DNA from: Lysobacteraceae bacterium
Lineage (GTDB): Bacteria; Pseudomonadota; Gammaproteobacteria; Xanthomonadales; Xanthomonadaceae
NCBI GenBank assembly: GCA_018333835.1
Contig: JAGXSL010000131.1
Location: 1 to 43,503 of the forward strand
Length of the DNA stretch: 43,503 bases
Reading direction: 5' to 3'
Positions 1-8,612 of the stretch are shown here, piece by piece (the first letter of the stretch is position 1; every line of letters starts with the position of its first letter). The translations under genes and the position numbers were made by a program. The notes beneath the pieces are model-generated. The model did not search any database, was not told the DNA's origin, and saw only the letters and a list, made by a program, of their open reading frames with translations.

Positions 1-1
1 C

Positions 2-877
2 TCGGTCCTGCCCGCCACTGCCGCCACGCCGGCGGCCAGCGGCTGGTCCGGGCCCGACATCGCCGCGCTGATGACCGAGGCCCGGCTCACCGAGACGAGC
101 GGCCTCGCCCCCGCCCGCCAGCCCGGCCACTGGTGGGTGCTCAACGACAGCGGCCACCCACCCGAACTGCACCTGATGGACGGCCGTGGCAAGCGGGTGG
201 CCAGCGTGCTCGTCGAGGGCGTCCGCAACACCGACTGGGAGGACCTCGCCGCCTTCACGCTGGACGGCCGCCGCTACCTGCTGATCGCCGACACCGGCGA
301 CAACGGTGGCATCCGCAGGACGCTCGCCCTGCACGTGGTGGCCGAACCGGAGACGGTACGCGATGGCGACCGCCTGCCGGTGGCCTGGACCCTGCGCTTC
401 CGCTGGCCGGACGGTGCTCGCGACTGCGAGGCGGTGGCGGTGGACGCGGCGCGCGGCGAAGTGTTGCTGGTCTCGAAGAAGCGGGTGCCGCCGGAACTGT
501 TCCGGCTGCCGCTGCGCCCGCCGGGCGACGGCCTGCTGGTGGCGGAGCGCATCGGCCTGCTCGCCGGGATCGCCCAGCCGACCGCCGAGGATCTCGCCCG
601 CAACCCGGTCTACGGCCGTTTCCGCGCCCAGGTCAGCGCCGCCGACCTGAGCCCGGACGGCCGCACCCTCGCGGTGCTCAACTACCGCGCGGCCTACCTC
701 TACACCCGCGGTGCCGACGGCGACTGGGCGCCGGCGCTGGCCGCCCCCGCCCGCCTCGACTTCCCCTGGATGCCGCAGGCCGAGGCGATCGCCTTCGGCC
801 TCGACGGCCGCTCGCTCTGGATCGCCGGCGAGCAGACGCCCAGCCCGATGATCCGGTTCCGCCTCCAAGGCCCTTGA
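2..877 (+). CDS. Secreted propeller-like protein of unknown function (5'-truncated by window edge)
   Basis: The reading frame is open from the first complete codon of the window, so the true start lies upstream; an internal ATG at 71 is not convincing because the frame before it reads like the end of an Ala-rich leader (ATAATPAASG). The 291 visible residues hold short strand-like modules with recurring small motifs (WVLNDSG, LIADTGDNGG, SPDGRTLAVLNYRAAYLY, FGLDGRSLWIAGEQ), as in beta-propeller proteins that sit in the periplasm or outside. No catalytic signature is recognised. The next gene starts 20 bp downstream on the same strand, so they may share a transcript. The fold is inferred from repeat style only; the function is unknown. 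Confidence 0.7.
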   Translation, partial: SVLPATAATPAASGWSGPDIAALMTEARLTETSGLAPARQPGHWWVLNDSGHPPELHLMDGRGKRVASVLVEGVRNTDWEDLAAFTLDGRRYLLIADTGDNGGIRRTLALHVVAEPETVRDGDRLPVAWTLRFRWPDGARDCEAVAVDAARGEVLLVSKKRVPPELFRLPLRPPGDGLLVAERIGLLAGIAQPTAEDLARNPVYGRFRAQVSAADLSPDGRTLAVLNYRAAYLYTRGADGDWAPALAAPARLDFPWMPQAEAIAFGLDGRSLWIAGEQTPSPMIRFRLQGP

Positions 878-897
878 CCACCCCTGAGGTCGTCCCC

Positions 898-1221
898 ATG
901 CCCGAGAAGTTCCTCGCAGCCCTCGTCCTCGCCATCGCCGCGATCCCACTGTTCGCCATCGGCTGGCGGTTCCGCAGCGGGAAAGCCCTGCACCTGCTGG
1001 CCGGGGTCGATCCGAACAAGGTGCGCGACAAGGCCGGACTGGCCCGGCATGCCGGCAACGGCCTGATCCATCTGGGCCTGCTGCAGCTGGGCTTCGGCGT
1101 GGCAGTGGCCCTGCTGCCCGAAACCATGCTGGCGATCGCCATCCTGGCGTTCGTCGCCCTGGTCTCGGTGCTCATCGTCCGCCTCGTGTCCGGGATGTCG
1201 CGCTTCAGCTCGCCGCCGTGA
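898..1221 (+). CDS. Small membrane protein, DUF3784-like
   Basis: A 107-residue protein with three hydrophobic segments, near residues 4-22, 55-75 and 78-98. Between the first two is a cytoplasmic-type stretch (FRSGKALHLLAGVDPNKV, then GLARHAGNGL). The pattern of a membrane segment, then LLAG, then a GLARxxGN motif and two further segments resembles DUF3784 membrane proteins, whose role is unknown. The ATG at 898 follows the previous stop by 20 bp. Its stop overlaps a GTG start of the next gene (GTGA), which suggests translational coupling. Family assignment is from remembered motif style and is moderate. Confidence 0.7.
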   Translation: MPEKFLAALVLAIAAIPLFAIGWRFRSGKALHLLAGVDPNKVRDKAGLARHAGNGLIHLGLLQLGFGVAVALLPETMLAIAILAFVALVSVLIVRLVSGMSRFSSPP

Positions 1222-2099
1222 GTGGAAAGAAGGCCGATCGGACCGTGGCGACGCGCCGCATGCCCCTCCTGCTGCTCAACACCCCGGCGATCGAACTGTG
1301 GCCGGCCCGGCTGTGCCGGGCGAAAGCGAACACCGAGGCGCGTGCCATCGCCGCAGCCACCACCGTGCTGCGCCGCAAGCACGACGGCCGCTGGCTCGCG
1401 GCGGCAGGCCGGCGCGGCATCCGCCCGCTGCTGCCCGGCCTCGTGCGCGAACCCGGCCTCGAGGCCGCGATCGCCGCCCTCGACCTGCTCGACGCCCGCG
1501 ACCCGGCGGCCCTCGCCGCCGGCGAACTGCCCGGCGATGCCGTCCTCGCCGACAACGCCGCCCTCGGCCTGCCGGCCGACTACGCAGCGACCAGCGGCCT
1601 GCCCTTCCACGCCGAGCCGCGGGTGTTGCACTTCGCCGGCCGCGACCGCTGGCGTCGCCCACTGTGGCTGCTGGCCCCGGCCGCCCGCGCCTGGCGGGGC
1701 ATGCGTGAAGCCGCCATGGGCGAGGGCATCGTGCTGGAGGCGATCTCCGGCTACCGCAGCCATGCCCACCAGCGCGGCATCGTGGTCCGCAAGCTGGCCC
1801 GCGGGCTGGCGCTGGAGGCGGTGCTGCGGGTCAACGCCGCACCGGGGCACTCCGAGCACCACAGTGGAAGGGCGCTCGACCTCGGCACGCCGGGCGAGCC
1901 GGCGGCCGAGGAGGGTTTCGCGGCCACGCCGGCCTTCGACTGGTTGCAGCGCCGTGCCGGTGAGTTCGGCTTCGCCCTGAGCTACCCGCGCGACAACCCT
2001 CACGGCATCGTCTTCGAACCCTGGCACTGGTGCTGGCATCCACCGGCCGCACCGACCCCGACGCGCCTGTGGGGCACGGGGGCGCTGGAGGCACGGTAA
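1218..2099 (+). CDS. VanY-type D-alanyl-D-alanine carboxypeptidase (M15B family)
   Basis: A 293-residue protein whose C-terminal half (about 150-280) matches zinc D,D-carboxypeptidases that trim the terminal D-Ala of peptidoglycan stem peptides. Visible signatures are the loop ISGYRSHAHQ, the metal motif SEHHSGRALDLG (SxHxxGxAxD) and EPWHW with the last zinc histidine. The N-terminal 140 residues are Ala/Leu/Arg-rich and unassigned. No clear signal peptide is seen, which is odd for a periplasmic enzyme; a lipid anchor is also absent. The GTG at 1218 overlaps the previous stop, but a GTG at 1245 (11 nt after AGAAGG) and an ATG at 1260 are real alternatives. Enzyme family is confident; start is not. 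Confidence 0.8.
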   Translation: MSGKKADRTVATRRMPLLLLNTPAIELWPARLCRAKANTEARAIAAATTVLRRKHDGRWLAAAGRRGIRPLLPGLVREPGLEAAIAALDLLDARDPAALAAGELPGDAVLADNAALGLPADYAATSGLPFHAEPRVLHFAGRDRWRRPLWLLAPAARAWRGMREAAMGEGIVLEAISGYRSHAHQRGIVVRKLARGLALEAVLRVNAAPGHSEHHSGRALDLGTPGEPAAEEGFAATPAFDWLQRRAGEFGFALSYPRDNPHGIVFEPWHWCWHPPAAPTPTRLWGTGALEAR

Positions 2100-2130
2100 G
2101 GAAAGTGCGCTCGGAAGGGTGCGCTCGGCA

Positions 2131-2232
2131 GGGCGAGCCTGGCGGCGGATCGAACTGCCGGACCTCGTGGGGCGAGCCTGTCGGCGGATCGGATCGTTCG
2201 GCCTCGGGAGGGCGAGCCTGTCGGCGGATCGG
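2131..2232. repeat. Three imperfect direct repeats, period 39-40 bp
   Basis: Copies begin at 2131, 2170 and 2210. Each begins GGGCGAGCCTG, followed by (t/g)CGGCGGATCG; the second and third copies agree over 23 bp and the first has one substitution (GGCGG instead of TCGGCGG). The unit spacers differ. A shorter duplicate GTGCGCTCGG lies just before, at 2106 and 2120. The rest of 2100-2361 holds no supportable gene. The array separates convergent transcription units (VanY gene plus, glycosylase gene minus). Confidence 0.75.
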
Positions 2233-2361
2233 GCCACCTGCTTCCCGCGCGATCGGGCGTCCTGCCCTCACGCGCGGCGCTCGGCTCCTGCCTCGCTGCC
2301 GCAGGTCGGCCCTCACCACCGCGGCTCGCCCACCAGGCACCGCGAAGGCAGGCGCGCTCGA

Positions 2362-2994
2362 TCAGGCGCCCTCGCCGTCGGCGATCCGCCACAGGTACAG
2401 GCTGGCCAGGGTCCGGTACGGCCCCCAGGCCTCGCCGCGGGCCAGCACGGCCTTCGGCGGCGGGATCGCCTCGAGGCCATCAAGGACCTGCACGCCCTTG
2501 CGCACGCCGAGGTCGTCGCAGGGCAGCACGTCCGGCCGGCCGAGGCGGAAGATCAGCAGCATCTCGACGGTCCAGCGGCCGATGCCGCGCACCGCGGTCA
2601 GGCGGGCGAGCAGTTCCGCGTCGTCCAGCGCGGCCATGCGCCGTGCGCCCGGCACCTCGCCGGCCACGGCGCGGCGGCAGAGGTCGCGCAGGGCGAGGCA
2701 CTTGTTGCCGGAGACCCCACAGGCGCGCAGCGCGGCGTCGTCGATGCCGGAGAGCGCCGCCGCGGTGAGCCGTTTCGCGCCGGTGGCCGCCTCGACGCGG
2801 GCGACGATGGTGGCCGCGGCCTTGCCGGAGAGCTGCTGGTGGAGGATGGAACGGGCCATGGCGTCGACCGGCTCGAAGGGTCGCCGCCAGCCCTCCGGTT
2901 CGACCGGGCCGATCCGGTCCATCCACCGGGCCAGCGCAGGGTCGCGGCGGGCGAGGTGGGCGTGGGCAACGGCGAGGTCGAAACCGCGGGGCAT
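2362..2994 (-). CDS. DNA-3-methyladenine glycosylase II-like (HhH-GPD family)
   Basis: A 210-residue base-excision enzyme that removes alkylated bases from DNA. The helix-hairpin-helix is seen in LTAVRGIGRWTVEMLLIF, and the catalytic aspartate lies downstream in LPCDDLGVRKG, the canonical HhH-GPD order. The N-terminal part (ARSILHQQLSGKAA) matches the first helices of the AlkA/MAG core. It is shorter than E. coli AlkA because it lacks the N-terminal beta domain, like many stand-alone 200-220 residue homologues. The frame continues far upstream, but the ATG at 2994 begins the first family-like sequence. It lies 26 bp after the stop of the DUF4340-like gene, so it is probably the last gene of that operon. 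Confidence 0.87.
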   Translation of the reverse strand: MPRGFDLAVAHAHLARRDPALARWMDRIGPVEPEGWRRPFEPVDAMARSILHQQLSGKAAATIVARVEAATGAKRLTAAALSGIDDAALRACGVSGNKCLALRDLCRRAVAGEVPGARRMAALDDAELLARLTAVRGIGRWTVEMLLIFRLGRPDVLPCDDLGVRKGVQVLDGLEAIPPPKAVLARGEAWGPYRTLASLYLWRIADGEGA

Positions 2995-3020
2995 GACGGG
3001 CGATCCGGCCGGTGCAGGGT

Positions 3021-3911
3021 TCAGGGCGAAGCGCCGGCTTCCGCCGACGGCGGCCAGAGCGGCACCGCCACGTCGTGCGGCAGGCGGAACTCGCGCCCGG
3101 CGTAACGCGGCTCGGTGGCATCGACCCGCGCCCAGGCGGCTTCCGGGCTGCCGCGCAGTTCGATCACCCGCTCGCGGCCGTCGGCGGCGCGCAGGTGCAG
3201 ACGGCGCACGGGAGGCGGCAGCGGCTCGGCCAGCGGCCGGAAGGCGATCTGGCGCAGGGCGGCGGCGGCGGACCAGGCTGCGGCGTCTTCCACTGCCTCT
3301 TGCCGCAACCAGCGCACCGGGCCGTCCGCGTCGGCGAGCCCGATCGCCTCCGGTGCCTGCCAAGGCGGGTCGAGCAGCGCCGGCTCCCGCCATTCGTCGG
3401 GGGTCGCCGGCAGGCGCAGATCGGCGTGGGTCAGGCAACTGCCGGGCACGCCCTCGACCCGGACGAAGGTACCGCCCCGCGGGTGCGGGTAGCCGATGAC
3501 CAGCCGGGTCGGTTGGGCGTCGAAATGGAAGCCGAGGCGGCCGGTCGGACGGGCGAAGGCCGCTCCCGTCGCCGGGACCGGCGAGGCCGGCGGTCCGTCG
3601 AGGCCGAGCCGGGCGAAATGCTCGGGGCGGGCCGTGCGCGGCTCGTCGCAGCGTGCATCGAGCAGGGCGACCAGGAGGGGATCGAGCCAGCGTCGGGCGA
3701 CCGGCCATTCCTCGCCCTCGATCCACCAGCGGTCCTCGCGACGCACCATCACCCGTTCCGTGCCGCCCTGCGCCAGGGTGATCCGCTCCAGCTCCCCGGC
3801 ACGTTCGGCCAGTTCCGGCAGGAGCCGGGCCGGACCCTCCGCGGCGGGGCGGCAGGCGGCCAGCAGCAGGCCGCCCAGCAGCAGGGCCGCGAGCGCCTCA
3901 GGCCGTGGCAT
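3021..3911 (-). CDS. DUF4340-like lipoprotein of a Gld-type ABC system
   Basis: A 296-residue protein with a short lipoprotein leader: hydrophobic ALLLGGLLLAAC with the lipobox LAAC, so Cys20 is the expected lipidated residue. The remainder is strand-rich with motifs such as DRWWIEGEEWPVA, in keeping with DUF4340 domains found next to GldG-like proteins. It has no catalytic signature. The start overlaps the GldG-like gene end by 14 bp, which supports co-translation. It is expected in the periplasm on the inner or outer membrane. Family naming relies on context plus the WxI motif near residue 57 and is moderately sure. Confidence 0.75.
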   Translation of the reverse strand: MPRPEALAALLLGGLLLAACRPAAEGPARLLPELAERAGELERITLAQGGTERVMVRREDRWWIEGEEWPVARRWLDPLLVALLDARCDEPRTARPEHFARLGLDGPPASPVPATGAAFARPTGRLGFHFDAQPTRLVIGYPHPRGGTFVRVEGVPGSCLTHADLRLPATPDEWREPALLDPPWQAPEAIGLADADGPVRWLRQEAVEDAAAWSAAAALRQIAFRPLAEPLPPPVRRLHLRAADGRERVIELRGSPEAAWARVDATEPRYAGREFRLPHDVAVPLWPPSAEAGASP

Positions 3912-5751
3912 GGCGGCGCCGGCGCAGGCGCCAGAGGCCGCCCAACGCGAAACCGAGGGCCAACAAACCGGGCAGCACGACGATGGTGAGCAGCTTGAGC
4001 CGCGCTTCCAGAGCGTCGATGTCGGCGTTGAGCTGGTGCTGCAACTCGCGCAGGTCGCGACGGACTTCGGCCTTCTCGGCGAGGAAGCCGCGCAAGCGCT
4101 CCTGCTGCTCGGCACCGAGGGTGGCGGGGGCGGCCCCCTCGCCGCCGCGCTGCAGGTCGGCGAGTTCGCCCTCCAGCTCGGAGAGGCGCTGCTCCAGGGC
4201 CTGCTGGCGGGCCAGCCCGGCCTGCTCGGCCTGGCGGCGCAGGGCCTCGACCCGGTGGAAGGGCCGGGTCGCCACCATGCGGGTGCGCAGGGCGATCAGG
4301 TCGGCCTTGCCGGAAAGGTTCTCGACCGCGTTGTAGAGCAGGTCGCCGTTGTTGGCGAAGGGTTGCGCGAAGCCCCCGGGCAGCAGGGCCGGCTCGGTCC
4401 AGAAGGCATCGGCGAGCAGGTCGGTGTCGGCGAAGACGATGGCCGCGAGGTCGCGCTGGCTTTCCGCGAGGTGGCCGGGGCTGCCGGCGCGTTCCGGGAA
4501 GGCCGTGCGCACCGGGCCGGACAGGCGCGCGCCGAGCACCCGCGGGCCGCCTTCGGCGCGGAAGGCGCGCAGCAGCAGGGCCGGGGTGGCGCCGGCGGTG
4601 CCGAGCACCCCGACCGGCAGTTCGCCGCCCTGCGCGGAAGTCTGCAGCAGCGGCTCGAAGCGGGTGCCGGCCCCTTCGCGCGGGCGCAGCACGCCGGCGG
4701 AACTGAGGTGGAGCTTCTCCAGCTGCGCGGTGACGACGTCGTGCTGCGACATCGCCTCCGAGCCCAGTCCGAGCAGGGTGACGAGCGGTTCCTGCGGGCC
4801 GCCCTCACGGGTCTGCACCGGCAGGGCGTGGGCGGGATCGGCGGCCACCCGGTCGGGATCCCAGTCCACGCCCCAGGCGGCCAGCAGCGGGCCGAGGTCG
4901 GAAGGCTGCGGCGCGGTGCCGGCGAAGGGGTCGTCGACCACCTGGTGCTCGGCATCGGGGTCGATGAAGGCCAGCACCCGGCCGCCGCGCAGGGCGAACT
5001 GGTCGATGGCGTAGAGGCTGTCCTCGGCGAGCTCGCGCGGGTGGACCAGCAGCAGCAGGTCGACGTCCGGTTCGATCGCGCTGAACCCGGGCTCCAGCCG
5101 GCGCAGGTCGAACAGCTCGCGCAGCTGCTGGTCGACCACCCAGCCCGGCGAGGGCGCACCGGCTGCCGGGTCGAAGGCCGGGGCCATCGGCAGGCCCGAC
5201 CACAGCGCCACCACCGGCCGCTCGCCGGGGCCGAGGGCGGCGATCAGCCGGGTCAGGTTGTATTCGAGGAAGGCCTCGCGGCCCGGTTCGAGGAAGGGGA
5301 TCGGCAGCTCGCCGTCGAGGCGGTTGCGGCCGACGATGCCGAAGAAGAAGTTGCCACCACCCGGCAGCGGCACGGCGGTCAGGCCGGAGGCCTGGGCGCG
5401 GTCTTCCTCCTCGGAGAACGGCTCGGGATCGACCACCTCGACCAGCAGCCGGCCGTCGGAACGCGCGGCCATCGCCCGCAGCAGCTCCTGCACGCGCTGG
5501 GCATAGGCCTGCACCTGCGGGAAGTCGCGGGCGGCACGGGCCGAGTAGTAGAGGCGCAGGGTCACCGGCTCGTCGAGGCCCTGCAGCAGGGCGATGGTGG
5601 CCGGGGCGAGAGTGTGCTCGCGGGCCTCGGTGAGGTCGAGCTGCACGCCGCGCAGCAGCGGCAGGCCGAGGCCGAGCAGCACCAGCAGGCCGGCCGCCAG
5701 GGCCAGCAGGCGGAGCAGCGGTGCATGGAGGCGGGGGGTCGGGCCGGACAT
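3898..5751 (-). CDS. GldG-like ABC auxiliary protein
   Basis: A 617-residue membrane-anchored protein. A hydrophobic segment at about residues 13-35 is followed by LDLTEAREHTLAPAT, the typical opening of GldG-type proteins, then a long IFT52/GldG-like extracytoplasmic domain (for example VTLRLYYSARAARDFPQVQAYAQRVQELL). A Gln/Glu/Arg-rich coiled-coil stretch near 520-580 precedes a second membrane segment near 590-608 and a basic tail. This end-anchored architecture is standard for GldG homologues that work with an ABC-2 ATPase and permease. The substrate is not evident from sequence. It begins 3 bp after the permease stop. Assignment to the family is confident. Confidence 0.87.
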   Translation of the reverse strand: MSGPTPRLHAPLLRLLALAAGLLVLLGLGLPLLRGVQLDLTEAREHTLAPATIALLQGLDEPVTLRLYYSARAARDFPQVQAYAQRVQELLRAMAARSDGRLLVEVVDPEPFSEEEDRAQASGLTAVPLPGGGNFFFGIVGRNRLDGELPIPFLEPGREAFLEYNLTRLIAALGPGERPVVALWSGLPMAPAFDPAAGAPSPGWVVDQQLRELFDLRRLEPGFSAIEPDVDLLLLVHPRELAEDSLYAIDQFALRGGRVLAFIDPDAEHQVVDDPFAGTAPQPSDLGPLLAAWGVDWDPDRVAADPAHALPVQTREGGPQEPLVTLLGLGSEAMSQHDVVTAQLEKLHLSSAGVLRPREGAGTRFEPLLQTSAQGGELPVGVLGTAGATPALLLRAFRAEGGPRVLGARLSGPVRTAFPERAGSPGHLAESQRDLAAIVFADTDLLADAFWTEPALLPGGFAQPFANNGDLLYNAVENLSGKADLIALRTRMVATRPFHRVEALRRQAEQAGLARQQALEQRLSELEGELADLQRGGEGAAPATLGAEQQERLRGFLAEKAEVRRDLRELQHQLNADIDALEARLKLLTIVVLPGLLALGFALGGLWRLRRRRHATA

Positions 5752-5754
5752 GCG

Positions 5755-6489
5755 TCAGCCGGCCTTCTTGGCATCGACCACCACCACCGTGGCGGCAAGC
5801 CAGGCGGCGATGGTGGCGAGGAAGAACAGCAGATCGCCGAGCGCGAACACGCCGCGGGTGATGCCCTGGAAACGGGTGAGGAAGCTGAGCTGGGCCACCG
5901 CATCCAGCAGGGCCGCCGGCGCCCAGCCGCGCAGGGCCTCCTGCACCAGCGGCTGGCCCGCCAGCATGATCAGCAGGCACAGCACCACCGCCAGTACGAA
6001 GGCCACCACCTGGCTGCGGGTGCAGGCCGAGAGCGCGCCGGCCACCGCCAGCAGGGCCCCGGCCAGCAGCCAGGCACCGAGGTAGCTGGCGACGATCACG
6101 CCGTGGTCGGGCTCGCCGAGCCAGGCGATGACCGCCCACAGCGGCGTGGTCAGCAGCAGGGCAAGCCCGAGCAGGAGCCAAGCGGCGAGGAACTTGCCGA
6201 GCACCGCCTCAAAAGTGGTCACCGGCAAGGTCAGCAGCAGTTCGAGGGTGCCGGTCTTGCGCTCCTCGGCCCAGAGCCGCATGCCGACCGCCGGCACCAG
6301 CACCAGCAGCAGCCAGGGCAGGAAGCCGAAGAACGGCCGCAGGTCGGCCTGGCCGCGGTCGAACAGCGCGCCTGGGTAGAAGGCGAACGCCGCCGACGCG
6401 GCAGCGAACAGCACCAGGAACACCGCCGCCAGCGGCGAGGCGAAGGCGGCGGCGAACTCGCGGCGGGCGATGGCCACGGTGGCGTTCAT
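5755..6489 (-). CDS. ABC-2 type permease, GldF/NosY-like
   Basis: A 244-residue integral membrane protein with six predicted hydrophobic segments. It opens with VAIARREFAAAFASPLAAVF, the usual N-terminus of ABC-2 permeases of the GldF/NosY group, and has the coupling-helix style sequence RLWAEERKTGTLELLLTLPV near residue 75. It is expected to form the inner-membrane channel with the ATPase encoded just upstream, overlapping it by 4 bp, and to act with the GldG-like protein downstream. Length and motif order match the family. The transported substrate is unknown. Confidence 0.9.
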   Translation of the reverse strand: MNATVAIARREFAAAFASPLAAVFLVLFAAASAAFAFYPGALFDRGQADLRPFFGFLPWLLLVLVPAVGMRLWAEERKTGTLELLLTLPVTTFEAVLGKFLAAWLLLGLALLLTTPLWAVIAWLGEPDHGVIVASYLGAWLLAGALLAVAGALSACTRSQVVAFVLAVVLCLLIMLAGQPLVQEALRGWAPAALLDAVAQLSFLTRFQGITRGVFALGDLLFFLATIAAWLAATVVVVDAKKAG

Positions 6490-7418
6490 GCCACCTCCGG
6501 CAAGCCGGTGGTGAGGCTGCGGAACACCTCGTCGAGGCGGCCGCGCTCGATGCGCAGCCCGGAATGGGCGATGCCGCGGGCCTCGAGCCGGCGCAGCACC
6601 GCCGCCGGATCCGGCGGGTTGGGGTCGGCGAACAGCAGGATGCGGCCGTCTCGCGGGTCGATGGCGTGGTCGCCGAGGCCGGGCAGGCCCTCCAGCGCGG
6701 CCAGTGCGGCGACGCTGTCGGTGGCCAGGAAGGAGACCGCGCCATGGTGGCGGGAGCGGGCCAGCAGGCCCTCCGGCGTGTCGTCGGCGCGCAGCCGTCC
6801 GGCGGCGATCAGCAGGGCCCGGGTGGCGATGGCCTCGACCTCCTCCAGCAGGTGGGTCGAGAGCAGGATGGTGCGGCCCGGCGCCAGTTCGCGGATCAGG
6901 CCGCGCACCTCGTGCTTCTGGTTGGGGTCGAGGCCGTCGGTGGGCTCGTCGAGCATCAGCACCGGCGGGTCGTGGAGCACGGCGGCGGCCAGCCCGACGC
7001 GGCGGCGGAAGCCCTTGGAGAGGGTGTCGATCGGCTGCCGCAGCACCCCGCGCAGGGCCAGCCGGCCGATGGCGAAATCGAGCCGCGGGGCCCGTGCCGG
7101 ACCGCGCAGGCCGTGCAGGTCGGCGATGAAGCCGAGGAAGTCGGCGACTTCCATCTCGCCGTAGCCGGGCGCCCCTTCCGGCAGGTAGCCGAGGGCCCGG
7201 CGTGCCGCCACCGGGTACCGTGCGACGTCGTGGCGGGCGATACGGGCGCGGCCGGCATCGGCGCTGAGGTAGCCCGCCAGCATCTTCATGGTGGTGGACT
7301 TGCCCGCCCCGTTCGGGCCGAGCAGGGCCACCACCTCGCCCGGCCCGGCCACGAAGCCGAGCTGGTCGACCGCGAGCCGGGCGTCGAACCGCTTGGTCAG
7401 CCCTTCGGCTTCGATCAT
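6486..7418 (-). CDS. ABC transporter ATP-binding protein, GldA-like
   Basis: A 310-residue cytoplasmic ATPase. Walker A is at residues 34-41 (GPNGAGKS), the Q-loop region follows, and the signature helix is the relaxed LSKGFRRRVGLA with Walker B in VLMLDEPTDGLDP and the H-loop in LLSTHLLEEV. The C-terminal 90 residues form the extra regulatory domain common in GldA/CcmA-type ATPases. It precedes the permease with a 4-bp overlap. The unusual LSKGF in place of LSGGQ is common in this subgroup and does not imply loss of function. It powers the GldF/GldG-like complex. Confidence 0.92.
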   Translation of the reverse strand: MIEAEGLTKRFDARLAVDQLGFVAGPGEVVALLGPNGAGKSTTMKMLAGYLSADAGRARIARHDVARYPVAARRALGYLPEGAPGYGEMEVADFLGFIADLHGLRGPARAPRLDFAIGRLALRGVLRQPIDTLSKGFRRRVGLAAAVLHDPPVLMLDEPTDGLDPNQKHEVRGLIRELAPGRTILLSTHLLEEVEAIATRALLIAAGRLRADDTPEGLLARSRHHGAVSFLATDSVAALAALEGLPGLGDHAIDPRDGRILLFADPNPPDPAAVLRRLEARGIAHSGLRIERGRLDEVFRSLTTGLPEVA

Positions 7419-7461
7419 CGTCGGCGGGCGCCGGTGACGGGCGAGGTCGGCGGGCGCGCGC

Positions 7462-8604
7462 TCAGGGGGCCGCGGGCGCGGCGGCGACGAGCGGCGCGGT
7501 CGCGGCCGCCAGCGGCACGAAGGCCTGGAACTCGGCCTCCGGGCCCAGCATGTCGGCGATGGCCACGCGGTAGTCGTCGAAGCCCTGCGCGCCCGGCTCC
7601 GGCACCAGGCCGCGCACCAGTGCCCAGGCGCGGATGGTGTCGCGGACCCGCTGCAGGCCCGGCGCCGGACCGATCCACTTGGTGCTGGCGGCGCGCAGCG
7701 GCGGGGTCTGGGCGAAGGTGACGGTGTTGCCCTCGCCGGTGATCGCGACCTGGAGTGCCGGCAGTTCGGCCACGCTGGGTGCCGAGGAGGCCCCCTCCGG
7801 CGCCTCGGCGTCGCGCACCGGGAGTTGCATGATGAAGGTGTAGGACTCGCTGCTGCGGTCGAGGGTGACGATCCGCAGCGGGCCGTCGGCGACCAGGTTG
7901 TTGGCGGCCATGACCCGGTCCATCCACTGCCGCTGGTTGGTCATCGAGACCGCCACGCCGTCGTCGGCCAGCGGCGCCTGGACCTCGACCTGCAGCACGT
8001 TGCGGGCCGGGAGGTCGACCACCTCGAAGGGATGCGGGTAGAGCGTGTAGTCGACGCGCGGGATGCCGGCGAGCGCGTTGTTCAGGGTGCGCAGGCTGAG
8101 CTGCACCTGGCGGCCCATGTTGCTGGCCACGTAGATGCCGGCGAAGCGGCCGATCAGGTTCCAGCCGTACTCGACCCGGTAGCGCTTGGAGATCTCGACG
8201 TTGCGCTGCTGGCGGCCGGTGCGCTCGAAGCGGAAGCGCATGGTCTTGTTGTGGCCCATGGTCGGCGTGTCGAGGGCGAACACGATGCGCTCGCCCGGCA
8301 CGCTCTCGATGATCTCCCAGCTGCCCGAGCCGATGCGCGGGTTGCTGGAACGGAACTCGAGGCGGGCACCGACCCCGGAAGCCGGGCCGGAAAGGGTGAA
8401 CTGGACGTTCGGGTCGATGACCTTCATGTGGTTCCAGTCGTTGAAGCGCTGGAAACCGTTCAGCATGTCGAACACGACGTTGATCGGGCGGTTGGTCTCC
8501 ACCGCGTGCGTGTAGCTGCGGTGCGATGGCAGGAACAGGGCCACGACGACGCCGAGCGCCGCCACCAGCAGGAACGCCACCACGATTTCAAGGAATCGAG
8601 CCAT
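7462..8604 (-). CDS. Membrane-anchored SRPBCC (START-like) domain protein
   Basis: A 380-residue protein. One N-terminal membrane anchor (about residues 5-26, VVAFLLVAALGVVVALFL) is followed by a START/SRPBCC-type ligand-binding domain (about 30-185) with the usual pattern NRPINVVFDMLNGFQRFNDWN and SGSWEIIESVPGERI. The C-terminal half (about 190-370) looks like an effector-binding-type module, a combination also seen in transcription-regulator effector domains, but no DNA-binding part is present. It lies 43 bp upstream of the GldA-like gene on the same strand and may belong to that operon. Its Shine-Dalgarno is buried in a hairpin (8613-8634). The ligand is unknown. Confidence 0.75.
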   Translation of the reverse strand: MARFLEIVVAFLLVAALGVVVALFLPSHRSYTHAVETNRPINVVFDMLNGFQRFNDWNHMKVIDPNVQFTLSGPASGVGARLEFRSSNPRIGSGSWEIIESVPGERIVFALDTPTMGHNKTMRFRFERTGRQQRNVEISKRYRVEYGWNLIGRFAGIYVASNMGRQVQLSLRTLNNALAGIPRVDYTLYPHPFEVVDLPARNVLQVEVQAPLADDGVAVSMTNQRQWMDRVMAANNLVADGPLRIVTLDRSSESYTFIMQLPVRDAEAPEGASSAPSVAELPALQVAITGEGNTVTFAQTPPLRAASTKWIGPAPGLQRVRDTIRAWALVRGLVPEPGAQGFDDYRVAIADMLGPEAEFQAFVPLAAATAPLVAAAPAAP

Positions 8605-8612
8605 TCATCAGT

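Noticed and set aside
2131-2232. CRISPR array
   Set aside because: Only three imperfect copies, spacers of about 17 bp, and no cas gene nearby.
678-2237. A minus-strand frame that runs through the direct repeats and the VanY gene
   Set aside because: It is antisense to three genes; its repeated peptide comes only from the DNA repeats.
3496-7164. A very long open frame on the plus strand opposite the Gld-type operon
   Set aside because: It is antisense to several clear genes, is rich in Arg, Gly, Gln and His as expected from shadows in GC-rich DNA, and matches no family.
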